Shown here: positions 43,424-52,062 of the stretch, in pieces | Position numbering within the stretch: the stretch's first letter is position 1 | Layout: each line of letters begins with the position of its first letter | DNA from: Leptolyngbya sp. PCC 7375 | Lineage (GTDB): Bacteria; Cyanobacteriota; Cyanobacteriia; Phormidesmidales; Phormidesmidaceae | DNA length: 64,000 nt | Direction of reading: 5' to 3' | Assembly: GCF_000316115.1 (NCBI RefSeq) | Contig: NZ_JH993797.1 | Coordinates: forward strand, 5,690,486 to 5,754,485 | Translations under genes and position numbers: made by a program | Notes under the pieces: model-generated | Told to the model about the DNA's origin: nothing | The model's database searches: none | Seen by the model: only the letters and a program-made list of their open reading frames with translations

Positions 43424-45862
43424 TCACGTGTTTTCGTATCTTTCTCGAGAAAAATATTTTATTTGTGTAGGTGCTTCACCCTTTCTTACCTGACTAGGTA
43501 AGCGCATAAAGTCAGAATCTTCATAGGCAAGCATACAGAGCCCATAGGCGACAGTGAATCGCCCAAACTCTTTAGATGCAAGTCCGTTAGTAGCGAGATT
43601 TTCTGGTGAAGGAATCTTCTTGACTTTATAGGGAGGAATCTTAAGCCCCTCATGATTGAAGACATCATAGGTAGACTCAATCGTATCTTGGAAAAATGGG
43701 ATATTACTACCACCACCACCGACTAATACTCTCAAATTAGTACCAATATCATCATTCATGAAGATACTCCGTACACTGTGATGTTTTTTATTGCCACCGG
43801 CCACAACACTAGCAACAAGCCTCTGTACTTTATTTCTGCTCTGGCTCTCTTGAATTTGCTGGTGTAGTTCTGGATCATCGGAGTAGGTCATACTGTGTTG
43901 AATAGACTCCATTGATCGATTAAGTTCATCTGCAGCCTGTTTGGTTAGTGCAGTGACTCCAAAAGGCTGCACCTCAGTTTCATAAATATCCAAATGCCGA
44001 GTTCCATCTTCTCGCCAAAATCGGAATGCAGAACCATCAAGAGTCCCATCACCAACGTCAAAAAGGGTGTAAAACCCATCTTGAGCGGCTCGCGAGCTTA
44101 GGAAAGACCAGGCTGCCGCAGTAATTTCTGGGATAGTAATGCAAGCTAACAATTCTTGGGAAGCGTTTGTAGTCATCCAATACTGAAGATGGGCTATTAA
44201 CTGCTGGAGTGTTGCTAGAGTAAGCTTTGTAGACTCTAAGGGACTGTAGTTTAAGACCCAAGCCAAGGAAAGCACTCGATGGAAACGTTCTAAAGTCGGC
44301 GAGTTACTGGGATCACAATAGGCTGCCGGAACACCAATATTGACGCTCCAATGGACTGTTTGATCTTTAAAGAGATCGGGACGATTCTCTCGAATCCAAG
44401 CTTGAGAACGTGTGACTATCTGACTGAGATAATAAGCACAAATGCTCTCAACAGCTCCAGGGTCATCTAACTCAGGTACCTGTTCAAGCCGCCAGGAGTC
44501 AGCTGCAGGCATATCTAAGTCTGCCAGACGCATTTTAATGAAGTCTATTGACCGCTTAATAGAATGGGGGCTATTTTCCCATTCGGTCATAGTAAGTCCT
44601 GTCAACAGGGTATCATCGCTCAAAATGGCAAGCTTTGTGGGAATTAGGGCCTGTTCAAGCGTAGGTTCCGCTGCCGTCGATGAAGCGAACGTGACAATCT
44701 CAGCTTGGTCACTTCCCACATCCCAAAAACAAACTTTGGTGAAGCCAGTACCAAAATCAATGCCTAAGACAATTACGCGATCGCACTCATCCTCAGTAGG
44801 CAGATTTGGAATAATATTATGTGGAAAATCTGGTTTAGGTGTTGGGAAACTAGCTTCAAGCCGAGCCCTAAACTCATCAACATTTAGCTTGAGTCTATTC
44901 AGTTCATCCTGTAGCTGAGTAATGTTGCTGCTTAGACTCTGAGTTGTTGCCTCCAGATTAGTCTGCTGCTCACGGATAACCTGTTCGCGGGTCTCGGCTA
45001 GGGTACTCGCAACTTGGTCAAGCACTCTCTCAGAACGAACTGTGAGGTCAGTGACCGATACTTGTAATTGCCGAAAACGCTCAGTAACTTGATCGAGGCT
45101 GGTTTGGCTACTGGTCCCTTGTTGAACAAGTTGCTCCCGTAGTGAGTCGATCTCGCTGGAAAGTGATTGAACCTGCTGGGTAGCTTGCTCAGATAGAGAC
45201 TGACGATCGCGCTGTGTCGATGCAATTGTTTCTGTGACCAATACTTGTAGTTGCCGTAACTCTTCAGCAACTTGGTCGATACTTGTTTGACTGATATCAC
45301 TTTGTTGAGTTAGGCGCTCCCGTAGCGATTGGGTATCGTTAGACAGTCCTTGAATTCGCTCAGCCAAACGCTCAACTTGCGACTGACTATCATGTTGAGC
45401 TGAGGAGATGGCCTCTGGAACCGATAGCTGTAGCTGCCGCAACTCCTCCGCGACTTGGTCAATACTTGTTTGACTGGTGGTGCTTTGTTGAACGAGGTGC
45501 TCTTGCAGTGAGCTAATCTCGCTGGAGAGCGATTGAATCTGTTGGGTAGCTTGCTCAGATAGGGCTTGACTATCGGTCTGAACAGATGAAGTTACATCGA
45601 CAATTGAGAGATCTAATTTTTTTAGTCGTCGCTGAATTTGCTGTAGTTGCTGATCAGTCTCTTTTTGGGTTTGGCTGAAGCGTTGCTCTAAAAGTTTTTC
45701 TTGCTGGCGACGGCTGATTAAATTCAGGCTAACGCTAAAGGCTAGAGGAACCGCTGTATAGGCGACTTGCTGAGTTGATATGGTTGCGATCGCACCAACG
45801 ACAGTAGCAGCAACACTAGCATATTCAGTTAGACGTAGAAATTTATAGCTATTCACAGGCAT
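43424..45862 (-). CDS. Membrane-anchored coiled-coil / Hsp70-like ATPase
   Basis: 812 residues in three parts. (1) Two hydrophobic N-terminal segments (about 13-50) suggest a membrane anchor. (2) A long Gln/Ser/Glu-rich coiled coil (about 52-335) contains three 61-residue repeats, each with SQTS(I/L)DQV and RQLQ. (3) An Hsp70/actin-type ATPase (about 360-812): phosphate-1 GIDFGTGFTKVCFW near 366, phosphate-2 FDVGDGTLDG near 600, adenosine motif LVGGGGSNIPFF near 712. No Hsp70 substrate-binding domain is present. First gene of a probable operon with the SNF2 and NERD genes. Hsp70-like ATPases of this kind occur in defence neighbourhoods, where their role is unknown. It could act as a sensor or scaffold at the membrane. 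Confidence 0.82.
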   Translation of the reverse strand: MPVNSYKFLRLTEYASVAATVVGAIATISTQQVAYTAVPLAFSVSLNLISRRQQEKLLEQRFSQTQKETDQQLQQIQRRLKKLDLSIVDVTSSVQTDSQALSEQATQQIQSLSSEISSLQEHLVQQSTTSQTSIDQVAEELRQLQLSVPEAISSAQHDSQSQVERLAERIQGLSNDTQSLRERLTQQSDISQTSIDQVAEELRQLQVLVTETIASTQRDRQSLSEQATQQVQSLSSEIDSLREQLVQQGTSSQTSLDQVTERFRQLQVSVTDLTVRSERVLDQVASTLAETREQVIREQQTNLEATTQSLSSNITQLQDELNRLKLNVDEFRARLEASFPTPKPDFPHNIIPNLPTEDECDRVIVLGIDFGTGFTKVCFWDVGSDQAEIVTFASSTAAEPTLEQALIPTKLAILSDDTLLTGLTMTEWENSPHSIKRSIDFIKMRLADLDMPAADSWRLEQVPELDDPGAVESICAYYLSQIVTRSQAWIRENRPDLFKDQTVHWSVNIGVPAAYCDPSNSPTLERFHRVLSLAWVLNYSPLESTKLTLATLQQLIAHLQYWMTTNASQELLACITIPEITAAAWSFLSSRAAQDGFYTLFDVGDGTLDGSAFRFWREDGTRHLDIYETEVQPFGVTALTKQAADELNRSMESIQHSMTYSDDPELHQQIQESQSRNKVQRLVASVVAGGNKKHHSVRSIFMNDDIGTNLRVLVGGGGSNIPFFQDTIESTYDVFNHEGLKIPPYKVKKIPSPENLATNGLASKEFGRFTVAYGLCMLAYEDSDFMRLPSQVRKGEAPTQIKYFSRERYENT

Positions 45863-46198
45863 TATGCTCTAGCTGAAAAATTAGTTGTATTCGTTCACTT
45901 TGATATAGGAATGTTCAGAGGCTGAAAGCTTTCCATAGGAGTTCCTGACGAATACTGAATACTACGTGCATTACCAACGTTTAATGCAGAGGCAAGAAGT
46001 CAACTCAGAGAATCAACTACGCAATTTAATATTATTCATTATTGCGAACAAACCTACGGCCCCGACACCTACAAATCCATTGTTCTCGCCAGAACCGACC
46101 TAGACAACAAGTTCCCGATCATATCCACACCTCAAATGATGACCTCCCTAACGGGTCACTCACTTGCTTGCGAGGAGGTCTAGATTAACAACTCACTA
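45863..46198. other. Intergenic region with a possible gene remnant
   Basis: 336 bases between the Hsp70-like and pentapeptide genes. A plus-strand frame without start codon (about 45961-46184) reads as a plausible protein piece (HYCEQTYGPDTYKSIVLART, then DLDNKFPIISTP) and may be the end of a lost gene, or chance. The promoter of the Hsp70-like operon should lie near 45870-45950, but I see no clear boxes. Confidence 0.3.
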
Positions 46199-47194
46199 TT
46201 AGCCCTGCACTTTTCCATCAGGCATAGTCGTACCACTGAGTTTAGCGCCAGCTAAGTTCGCACTACTCAGTTCAGCCTTAAACAAAATTGCGTCAGTCAG
46301 ATTTGCCTCGCCTAAATTAGTGCGCCCCAAATAAGCATTAGTCAAGTCAGCCTGGGTCAGGTCAGCACCACTTAGATTAGCTCGACTGAGGTCAGAGCGC
46401 AGCAACCGGGCATCAACCATAACAATCTGGAAAAGTTGAGCACCACAGAGCTTAGTATCAGTAAGGTTCACACCCTTTAGATCAGCACCGGTAAAATCGC
46501 AGCCAGATAGATTTGCCCGCTGGGCACGGGTGCGGGTCAAATTGGCATAACGCAAATTAGCACCTTCTAACTGGGCATCTGCCAATGATGCACCTTTAAG
46601 GTTGGCACCATTCAAGTTGGCATTGCGCAGATCAGCATCTTTGAGAAACGCCTCACTCAGGTTGGCACCACTCAGATCGACATTGGCCAGATCCGCCCCT
46701 TTAAGGTTGGCCCCACGCAGATCCACCTGACGCAAATGGGCACCCCGCAAAATTGTTTGCTCACTGCGCAGTTCTTGCCGCAGATTCGCCCCCCGTAGAC
46801 AAGCCCCAGTTAAATTCGCGCCGCTCAGGTCAGCATTACGGAGGTCGGCATCGGCTAAATTCACATCAAATAGATCGGCCAGAGTTAGATCAGCCCCCCG
46901 CAGATCAGCCCCCTGTAAACTCGCGCCGTGCAAATTAGCATCACTCAGATTGGTATAAATCAGATTCGCCTGATTCAGATTGACGCCGCTCAGGTTGGCA
47001 TGACTAAGGTTCGCCTGCTGCATATTCACCCGGCTCAAATAGGCAAACATCAGATCCGTACGTTCTAGATCGGCCTTCGAAAAGTTCGCGCCGATCAAAT
47101 CTACTTTTGGCATCTGTAAATTCGCTAGGCACAGACCACTAAAGTCCTTTTGGCCACTGTTATAACAGGCTAATAGTTCAGCAGCATTATCCAT
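46199..47194 (-). CDS. Pentapeptide-repeat protein
   Basis: 331 residues, nearly all A(D/N)LxX repeats from about residue 20 to 325 (for example LANLQMPKVDLIGANFSKAD). Such repeats fold into a right-handed quadrilateral beta-helix. Some family members mimic DNA and protect gyrase; most cyanobacterial ones have no known role. No signal peptide or membrane helix. Its start overlaps the stop of the cyclase gene by 8 bases, so the two form a translationally coupled pair and may work together. A target or downstream partner of the cyclase product is possible but unsupported. Confidence 0.88.
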   Translation of the reverse strand: MDNAAELLACYNSGQKDFSGLCLANLQMPKVDLIGANFSKADLERTDLMFAYLSRVNMQQANLSHANLSGVNLNQANLIYTNLSDANLHGASLQGADLRGADLTLADLFDVNLADADLRNADLSGANLTGACLRGANLRQELRSEQTILRGAHLRQVDLRGANLKGADLANVDLSGANLSEAFLKDADLRNANLNGANLKGASLADAQLEGANLRYANLTRTRAQRANLSGCDFTGADLKGVNLTDTKLCGAQLFQIVMVDARLLRSDLSRANLSGADLTQADLTNAYLGRTNLGEANLTDAILFKAELSSANLAGAKLSGTTMPDGKVQG

Positions 47195-48998
47195 AGGATG
47201 CAGGCCTCATTGAGGTAACAGCAGACACAGCAGCTCTAGCACTATCTACAGGAATGACCACTTTGTCTGGTTCAGCGTAATAGGGTTTAATCGCATTCAA
47301 AATAGCAGTGACAACTGGCTCATTGTCATCGGTGTCTTCTAAACAGTGAACAATAATAGATAATTTACTTTCCAAGTCTTGGAATGAAGAACAATAGTTG
47401 AAAACTTCTCGTAAAAAGTCTTCTAAGGTTTTACTACGCAGCAATGACCACTCTTGTGAACTTCCGGTAAAGGGACTGTAAAGGGTGGAATGCAGCAAGA
47501 TTTTAGCCCGTAGCGGGTTGCAATATTTGATGATGTCGAGCCTGAGTTCAAACAGATCGGCCCGGTCTTTCACCTGGGCCACCTCCATAGAAGGTCCTTC
47601 TAAAGATTTCGCTGAGTAGGCGACGGTATTTTCAGGATGAACACCCACCGGCAGATCCCCAAAACAGGTTTCTGGACTATCGGTGTCGTTGGCAGTGGGG
47701 AACCCCGGTGTTGACATCGGGATCAGCTCAGTTTGAGCACTATAAAGGGGATGAAAGGCCTTAAAAATAATATTTACAATTTTGGTGTATTCAGTTTTGC
47801 GATTTAGATGGTGCAATAAATGACGTAACCGATATTTAAGATCGTTGGGTGTTGGTGTCAGCTGATACAGCTGCTGTATCAAAATCGCCGTATCCGCTTG
47901 CTCAATTTTACGGATATCCGTTTCCCAAACTTTATGGCACAGACAATATAAAACTTTTTTGATCCGGATAATCTGGGAATCTCGCTCTAGCTCATCCGCC
48001 ACCTGTTGATAGCGATCCTTAGATTCCTCTACACTCTCTTCTGCCGCATCCTTAGCTTCTTCTGGCTCCCCACCAGGAAGTAAACTGGCCGCCCGTTCTA
48101 TATATAACGGCGTAATGGCCTGCAGAATCACCTCAGCCACATCAGAGTAGACCTCTTTATGGTTGAGGGTAGCCACAATGCGGTAAAGACTCGCACGGCA
48201 ATGCTCCACTGACGGATTGCGCTGCATCAATGCGTCAATCAGATGCTGCAATGAAAACTGATCCAGAACGGTAGTGTCGTTTTCCCACAGGTTTTGACAG
48301 GTACCAAAAATCAGTTTTTTGATCCGCAGATGGTCGGGATGGTCACCTAGGCTTTGTAAAGCCTGATCAATCGGGCTCTCAAAGGCATAGCCTTCAAACC
48401 CTTCAGCAAAAAATGGCCGGGTCATCTCCGCATCAGACACCTCCAGCTCAATGGCTGGCCGTAGCTGATAAGCAGGGACTGATTCTTGAATATTTTTAAG
48501 ATTTAGCGGGCCAAGAAATGTCGCATCTAAATCTAGGCGACTTTTGACGACATCATAAACCACCTGAGAAACACAGATTTCACCAGGGGCCGCAAAGCTT
48601 TCTAAACGAGCCGCAATGTTGACGCCATTCCCCATAACGTCGGAATTGTTGATGTACACATCGCCTAGATGAATGCCAATGCGATGGTCAAAGCTATCCC
48701 GCTTGCTATCCCCGCGCAGTTTTTTTTGAATATTCAGTGCACAAGCTACGGCCTGAGCTGCGCTAAAAAAGCACATCAATAGACCATCGCCAGTTGATTT
48801 AAGCACCTGGCCCTTAAACACATTGCACAGTCCGGCAATCTGCTTAAGATCTCGATTAATAATCGCCAGTGCCCGTTCTTCATCAGAGGACATCTGGGCA
48901 CTAAACCCAACAGCATCTGTTACCACAATTGCGGCAAGGACACGCTGCTGGGTTTGAAGCGATGGCTGCGCTCCTTCCATAGAAAACCTGACTGACAA
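47187..48998 (-). CDS. Class III nucleotide cyclase with three unknown helical repeats
   Basis: 603 residues. The N-terminal cyclase homology domain (about 18-180) keeps the metal Asp residues (VVTDAVGFS, KSTGDGLL) and the transition-state Asn/Arg (GNGVNIAARLES), so it should make cAMP or another cyclic nucleotide. Three similar helical units follow, near 209-305, 335-425 and 479-580, with a shared (I/L)(R/L)IKK(L/V)(L/I)(F/Y) start and an AIxPLY or AFHPLY end; a low-complexity acidic linker separates the first two. I do not recognise this domain; it could be an adaptor domain of the effector-associated type. It overlaps the pentapeptide gene by 8 bases. Starts further in, at M7, are possible. 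Confidence 0.82.
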   Translation of the reverse strand: MSVRFSMEGAQPSLQTQQRVLAAIVVTDAVGFSAQMSSDEERALAIINRDLKQIAGLCNVFKGQVLKSTGDGLLMCFFSAAQAVACALNIQKKLRGDSKRDSFDHRIGIHLGDVYINNSDVMGNGVNIAARLESFAAPGEICVSQVVYDVVKSRLDLDATFLGPLNLKNIQESVPAYQLRPAIELEVSDAEMTRPFFAEGFEGYAFESPIDQALQSLGDHPDHLRIKKLIFGTCQNLWENDTTVLDQFSLQHLIDALMQRNPSVEHCRASLYRIVATLNHKEVYSDVAEVILQAITPLYIERAASLLPGGEPEEAKDAAEESVEESKDRYQQVADELERDSQIIRIKKVLYCLCHKVWETDIRKIEQADTAILIQQLYQLTPTPNDLKYRLRHLLHHLNRKTEYTKIVNIIFKAFHPLYSAQTELIPMSTPGFPTANDTDSPETCFGDLPVGVHPENTVAYSAKSLEGPSMEVAQVKDRADLFELRLDIIKYCNPLRAKILLHSTLYSPFTGSSQEWSLLRSKTLEDFLREVFNYCSSFQDLESKLSIIVHCLEDTDDNEPVVTAILNAIKPYYAEPDKVVIPVDSARAAVSAVTSMRPASYG

Positions 48999-49584
48999 GA
49001 CTACCTGATATTAAGATTACCCTGGTCCTATAGGGACTTCCGCACATCATGAAGTAATGAATACGGAATTTGCGGAAGAATTTATCGGGCCTTTTTATAT
49101 CGTCGTATTAAAATACGTAATTACCGATAGACCCTCACCCTACCTAATCTCATAGCAAGATAAACTCCATTCCCCACCATTGATGGGACAATCTTGCGAC
49201 CGGATCCTAGATGCCATACTTCATTCTCTCCTATGATAGCGATTCTGTCATGTGATGGTGGCTACGAAATGACCAAACGACCAATTGTTGCAAGTCATAC
49301 AGGGGTCAGAACCCTGTGTGATTTTCGATACTTTCTATGATGAGAACGATAGCACTGAAGAAGATCGTTTTGATTGTTCCCATTTTAGTTTCTGAATTTG
49401 AATTCTTTTGACTTCTTGAGGTCAAAGAGAGTTCTTTGATATGTTTAAGAAATTATCACGATAAAAAAGACAAGGTATCTTGAGTATCTAAAATCTGCGA
49501 AATATGAATGGTTATTAAAGATTAATGGCTGTTGGGAGGAATTAATGGTCCAATGCTGTTGAGTCTAGTGCCTAAAAGGTAATT
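48999..49584. other. Intergenic region, no gene seen
   Basis: 586 AT-rich bases between the divergent cyclase and LRR genes. Both promoters should be here; no RNA gene, repeat or ORF stands out. Confidence 0.5.
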
Positions 49585-50322
49585 ATGCCCAAACTCAACC
49601 ATTTGGCAATGCATTTACTAGCTGGCGCAGCTACCGTCTGGTGCACTGTGGTCATTACACCAGTTGCGACCTATGGAATAGAACTGCCTCAACCCACATT
49701 TGCTGACTTGTGCGAAGCATTTCAAGGGGTGTCAGGCGAGTGGAGTAGCGCCCTATACAGCCGCCCTTATTCCTGGCAAACGGTGGAAGCTTTGATGTCG
49801 GCATTGGGCATTAGCAACTGTAATGTAGCCACACAGCAGCTGGCTGCGATGGAGGTTTTACGGGGGGCACAGATACAGAGGAACTACTTGCCAGACAACG
49901 GTTTGATGGTAGATTTTCCGACGGGTGTGGATTTGCATATAATTGCGATCGCAACTCCCAATCTCACTGATCTCAACCTCAGCGGACACGTCATTGGCGA
50001 CTTAGCCCCCATTGCTCAGCTCACTCAGCTGCAAACCCTACGTCTTGCCAACACCCAGCTACAGGACATTACTGCCCTCACAGCCCTAGAGCAACTCACC
50101 ACCCTAGATATTAGCTACAACCAAATCGGCAGTATCGCACCTGTTGCTGAGATCCCCACCATTCGCTCCCTCAATGTTGGTTACAATCCCTTTACAGATA
50201 TTAGTCCCATCGGTGAAATTCTCACCCCCGCTGTAGAAGGAGAATGGCAACTGCTCGACCTCAGCGGCATTGATATTGACGATCAAACCTGTCCCGATAA
50301 TCTGGGTGACATCTGTGGATGA
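49585..50322 (+). CDS. Exported leucine-rich-repeat protein
   Basis: 245 residues with a Sec signal peptide (about 1-32, cut near VATYG). An N-terminal Cys-containing part (FADLCEAFQG, ISNCNVATQQ) precedes about five internalin-like LRRs of 21-22 residues from about 118 to 215: LTDLNLSGHVIGDLAPIAQL and LRLANTQLQDITALTALEQL are clear units. The tail has a Cys pair (DDQTCPDNLGDIC) that may close the repeat stack. Likely periplasmic or surface protein; binding partner unknown. It is convergent with the acyltransferase gene and shares a palindromic hairpin at 50425-50454. Confidence 0.82.
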   Translation: MPKLNHLAMHLLAGAATVWCTVVITPVATYGIELPQPTFADLCEAFQGVSGEWSSALYSRPYSWQTVEALMSALGISNCNVATQQLAAMEVLRGAQIQRNYLPDNGLMVDFPTGVDLHIIAIATPNLTDLNLSGHVIGDLAPIAQLTQLQTLRLANTQLQDITALTALEQLTTLDISYNQIGSIAPVAEIPTIRSLNVGYNPFTDISPIGEILTPAVEGEWQLLDLSGIDIDDQTCPDNLGDICG

Positions 50323-50424
50323 AGAGATGCAAAAGAAACTCTCTGTTCTGTTATTAATCTGTTTAGATAACAGCAACCTGGGAAACAAAAGAGAGAGAAA
50401 ATTGCTCATCACAACGAATATTTT

Positions 50425-50454
50425 GTAGGGGCTGGCACAAGGCACAGCCCCTAC
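50425..50454. repeat. GTAGGGGCTG palindrome, interspersed cyanobacterial repeat and likely bidirectional terminator
   Basis: GTAGGGGCTG, a 10-base loop and CAGCCCCTAC form a perfect 10-bp hairpin that touches the stop codon of the acyltransferase gene and lies about 100 bases after the LRR gene. GTAGGGGC...GCCCCTAC palindromes are scattered between genes in many cyanobacteria. Confidence 0.7.
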
Positions 50455-51644
50455 TACACAGCTAAATTGTCTTGCACAGCTGTGCGTAACTGTTTTGTGA
50501 GCCGAGCCACGGTTCCTGCCTTATCAGCTCGAAATTCCTTGACGTAATCTTTTAGATTAATCGGTTCACCGACTCGGAAAACAGCCTGGCGATGAGCCTT
50601 AGGCTGAATATGCTCAACTTGATACACCTCTCGTTCTAAACGCATCAATGTGTCTAGAAACCTCTCCGGAGTAGGTTTAGCGGCAACATAACCATCATAA
50701 ATGGCATCAAAATTCAGCAATCTTACCGTCGTCCAATAGAGGGCATCCCCTTCAGCAACCGTTTTCGGTTCTTCTGCCTCTAATAATGCCTGGATCCGAT
50801 AAACTCGTTCTCGAATCGGTGCCCCATTGGATTCTAGATCCAGCTGCTGTTCACACTGACTGATGACATGATTCCGCAAACGGCTGATCCGTTGGTTCCA
50901 GTCTTGATCCGGTTCCCTAGTTAAGCCAAATTCTGTTTCTATACGTGTGATGATCAGGGATGCGATCGCAAGTAACCGCTGATAAAAGTCCTGGGGATCT
51001 TCAGACACTAAACCGAGTTCGTCCTCCAGACCCTGCAATGTCTCCTGGATAACTGACGTCATCGGCTGAGTATAGCGATACTTCAGCGAAATCGGCACAA
51101 CATACAAATCCGCATCGGGGGTCTTCTTCATCAGCTGCGCGATTACCTGCATCGGCATTTGGATTGCCCCCGACCGAAACGGCATCACCGTATCATTTTG
51201 ATAAGAGCAGCCACCTTCTGGAAAAATCACCACCTGAACCCCAGGTTCCCTTAACAGACTCAGCGTCTGAGCAATGCTAGCCCTATCCCCCAATCCCCGG
51301 CGAATAGAGTAGCAGCCCATCCATTGTAAAAATGATCCCTGCAGCCCTTTGAACGACTCCCGAGCCACAATATAGTGCCACAGTTGGCCTACCCGTGCCG
51401 CCAGGCTAAATAGCGCCATACCGTCTTCCATAGTGGGATGGTTACACACATAAACCACTCGTGCTCCATCCAATGCCCGCAGTTTAGCCACGTCGTCATC
51501 AGACACCACTAATCCGCATCGGTACAACCGCTGTAGCACCAGATATGACACACTCTGCACCAACCGAATCAATAACGGTTTAGGTTTAGGTGGAAAGAAT
51601 AACGCAGTCTCAGCAACCATAAAGCAAACGGTGAATAGACCCAA
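50454..51644 (-). CDS. PlsC-type 1-acyl-glycerol-3-phosphate acyltransferase
   Basis: 396 residues, longer than classic PlsC (about 240). The acyltransferase core sits at about 55-215: NHPTMED (family NHxxxxD, substituted HPTMED here) near 68-74, FPEGGCSYQND near 138, and VPISLKYRY near 180. A hydrophobic N-terminal stretch anchors it to the membrane. The last 180 residues are helical with charged segments (RISRLRNHVISQCEQQL) and are not typical of PlsC, so it may use another acceptor. Lipid or hopanoid acylation is a fair guess. Divergent from the SGNH hydrolase gene across 418 bases. Confidence 0.8.
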   Translation of the reverse strand: MGLFTVCFMVAETALFFPPKPKPLLIRLVQSVSYLVLQRLYRCGLVVSDDDVAKLRALDGARVVYVCNHPTMEDGMALFSLAARVGQLWHYIVARESFKGLQGSFLQWMGCYSIRRGLGDRASIAQTLSLLREPGVQVVIFPEGGCSYQNDTVMPFRSGAIQMPMQVIAQLMKKTPDADLYVVPISLKYRYTQPMTSVIQETLQGLEDELGLVSEDPQDFYQRLLAIASLIITRIETEFGLTREPDQDWNQRISRLRNHVISQCEQQLDLESNGAPIRERVYRIQALLEAEEPKTVAEGDALYWTTVRLLNFDAIYDGYVAAKPTPERFLDTLMRLEREVYQVEHIQPKAHRQAVFRVGEPINLKDYVKEFRADKAGTVARLTKQLRTAVQDNLAV

Positions 51645-52062
51645 CAGTCATATATGGTTATGCCTTGCCTCAGGGTTAAATGGCAACAGTTGCCGTTTAA
51701 ACACAGAGGCCTCAAACTGAAAATTTCGGATGAGACAACTGAGTACTGAATAGTGAACTAGTCATGAGTAGTTCACCTGATATTGGCTACCAGAAAACTC
51801 ACTTCTGACAAACTATCCATATACACCCTTATCAATAGTTGAATCTTGACGCAGTATCTAACCGCCTAAGTACAACACCTTAGCCTTACAAAATTTTGCC
51901 AAAGATTTAAAGCAGGCGTAAAGCATCTCCCCATAACTCATTCAGGGTGTTAGCGATAAAGTTACATACTGTAGCTTGGAACAAATTATGTTGGACCATT
52001 AGTCGTCAAGGTTTATTACAGTGTCCTTCTAGATCAAACAAATTTATACCGCAAACGGCCCT
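51645..52062. other. Divergent intergenic region, no gene seen
   Basis: 418 bases between the divergent acyltransferase and SGNH hydrolase genes, AT-rich, with no ORF or structured RNA that I can support; promoters for both are expected here. Confidence 0.5.

Noticed and set aside
44442..44918. 158-codon plus-strand ORF
   Set aside because: Antisense shadow of the Hsp70-like gene; low-complexity Ser-rich product.
44990..45600. CRISPR-like periodic repeats
   Set aside because: The 183-bp periodicity is coding and produces the coiled-coil repeats of the Hsp70-like protein.
46199..48998. Pycsar anti-phage system
   Set aside because: There is a class III cyclase, but the neighbour is a pentapeptide protein and not a TIR or transmembrane effector, and the cyclase carries extra repeats.
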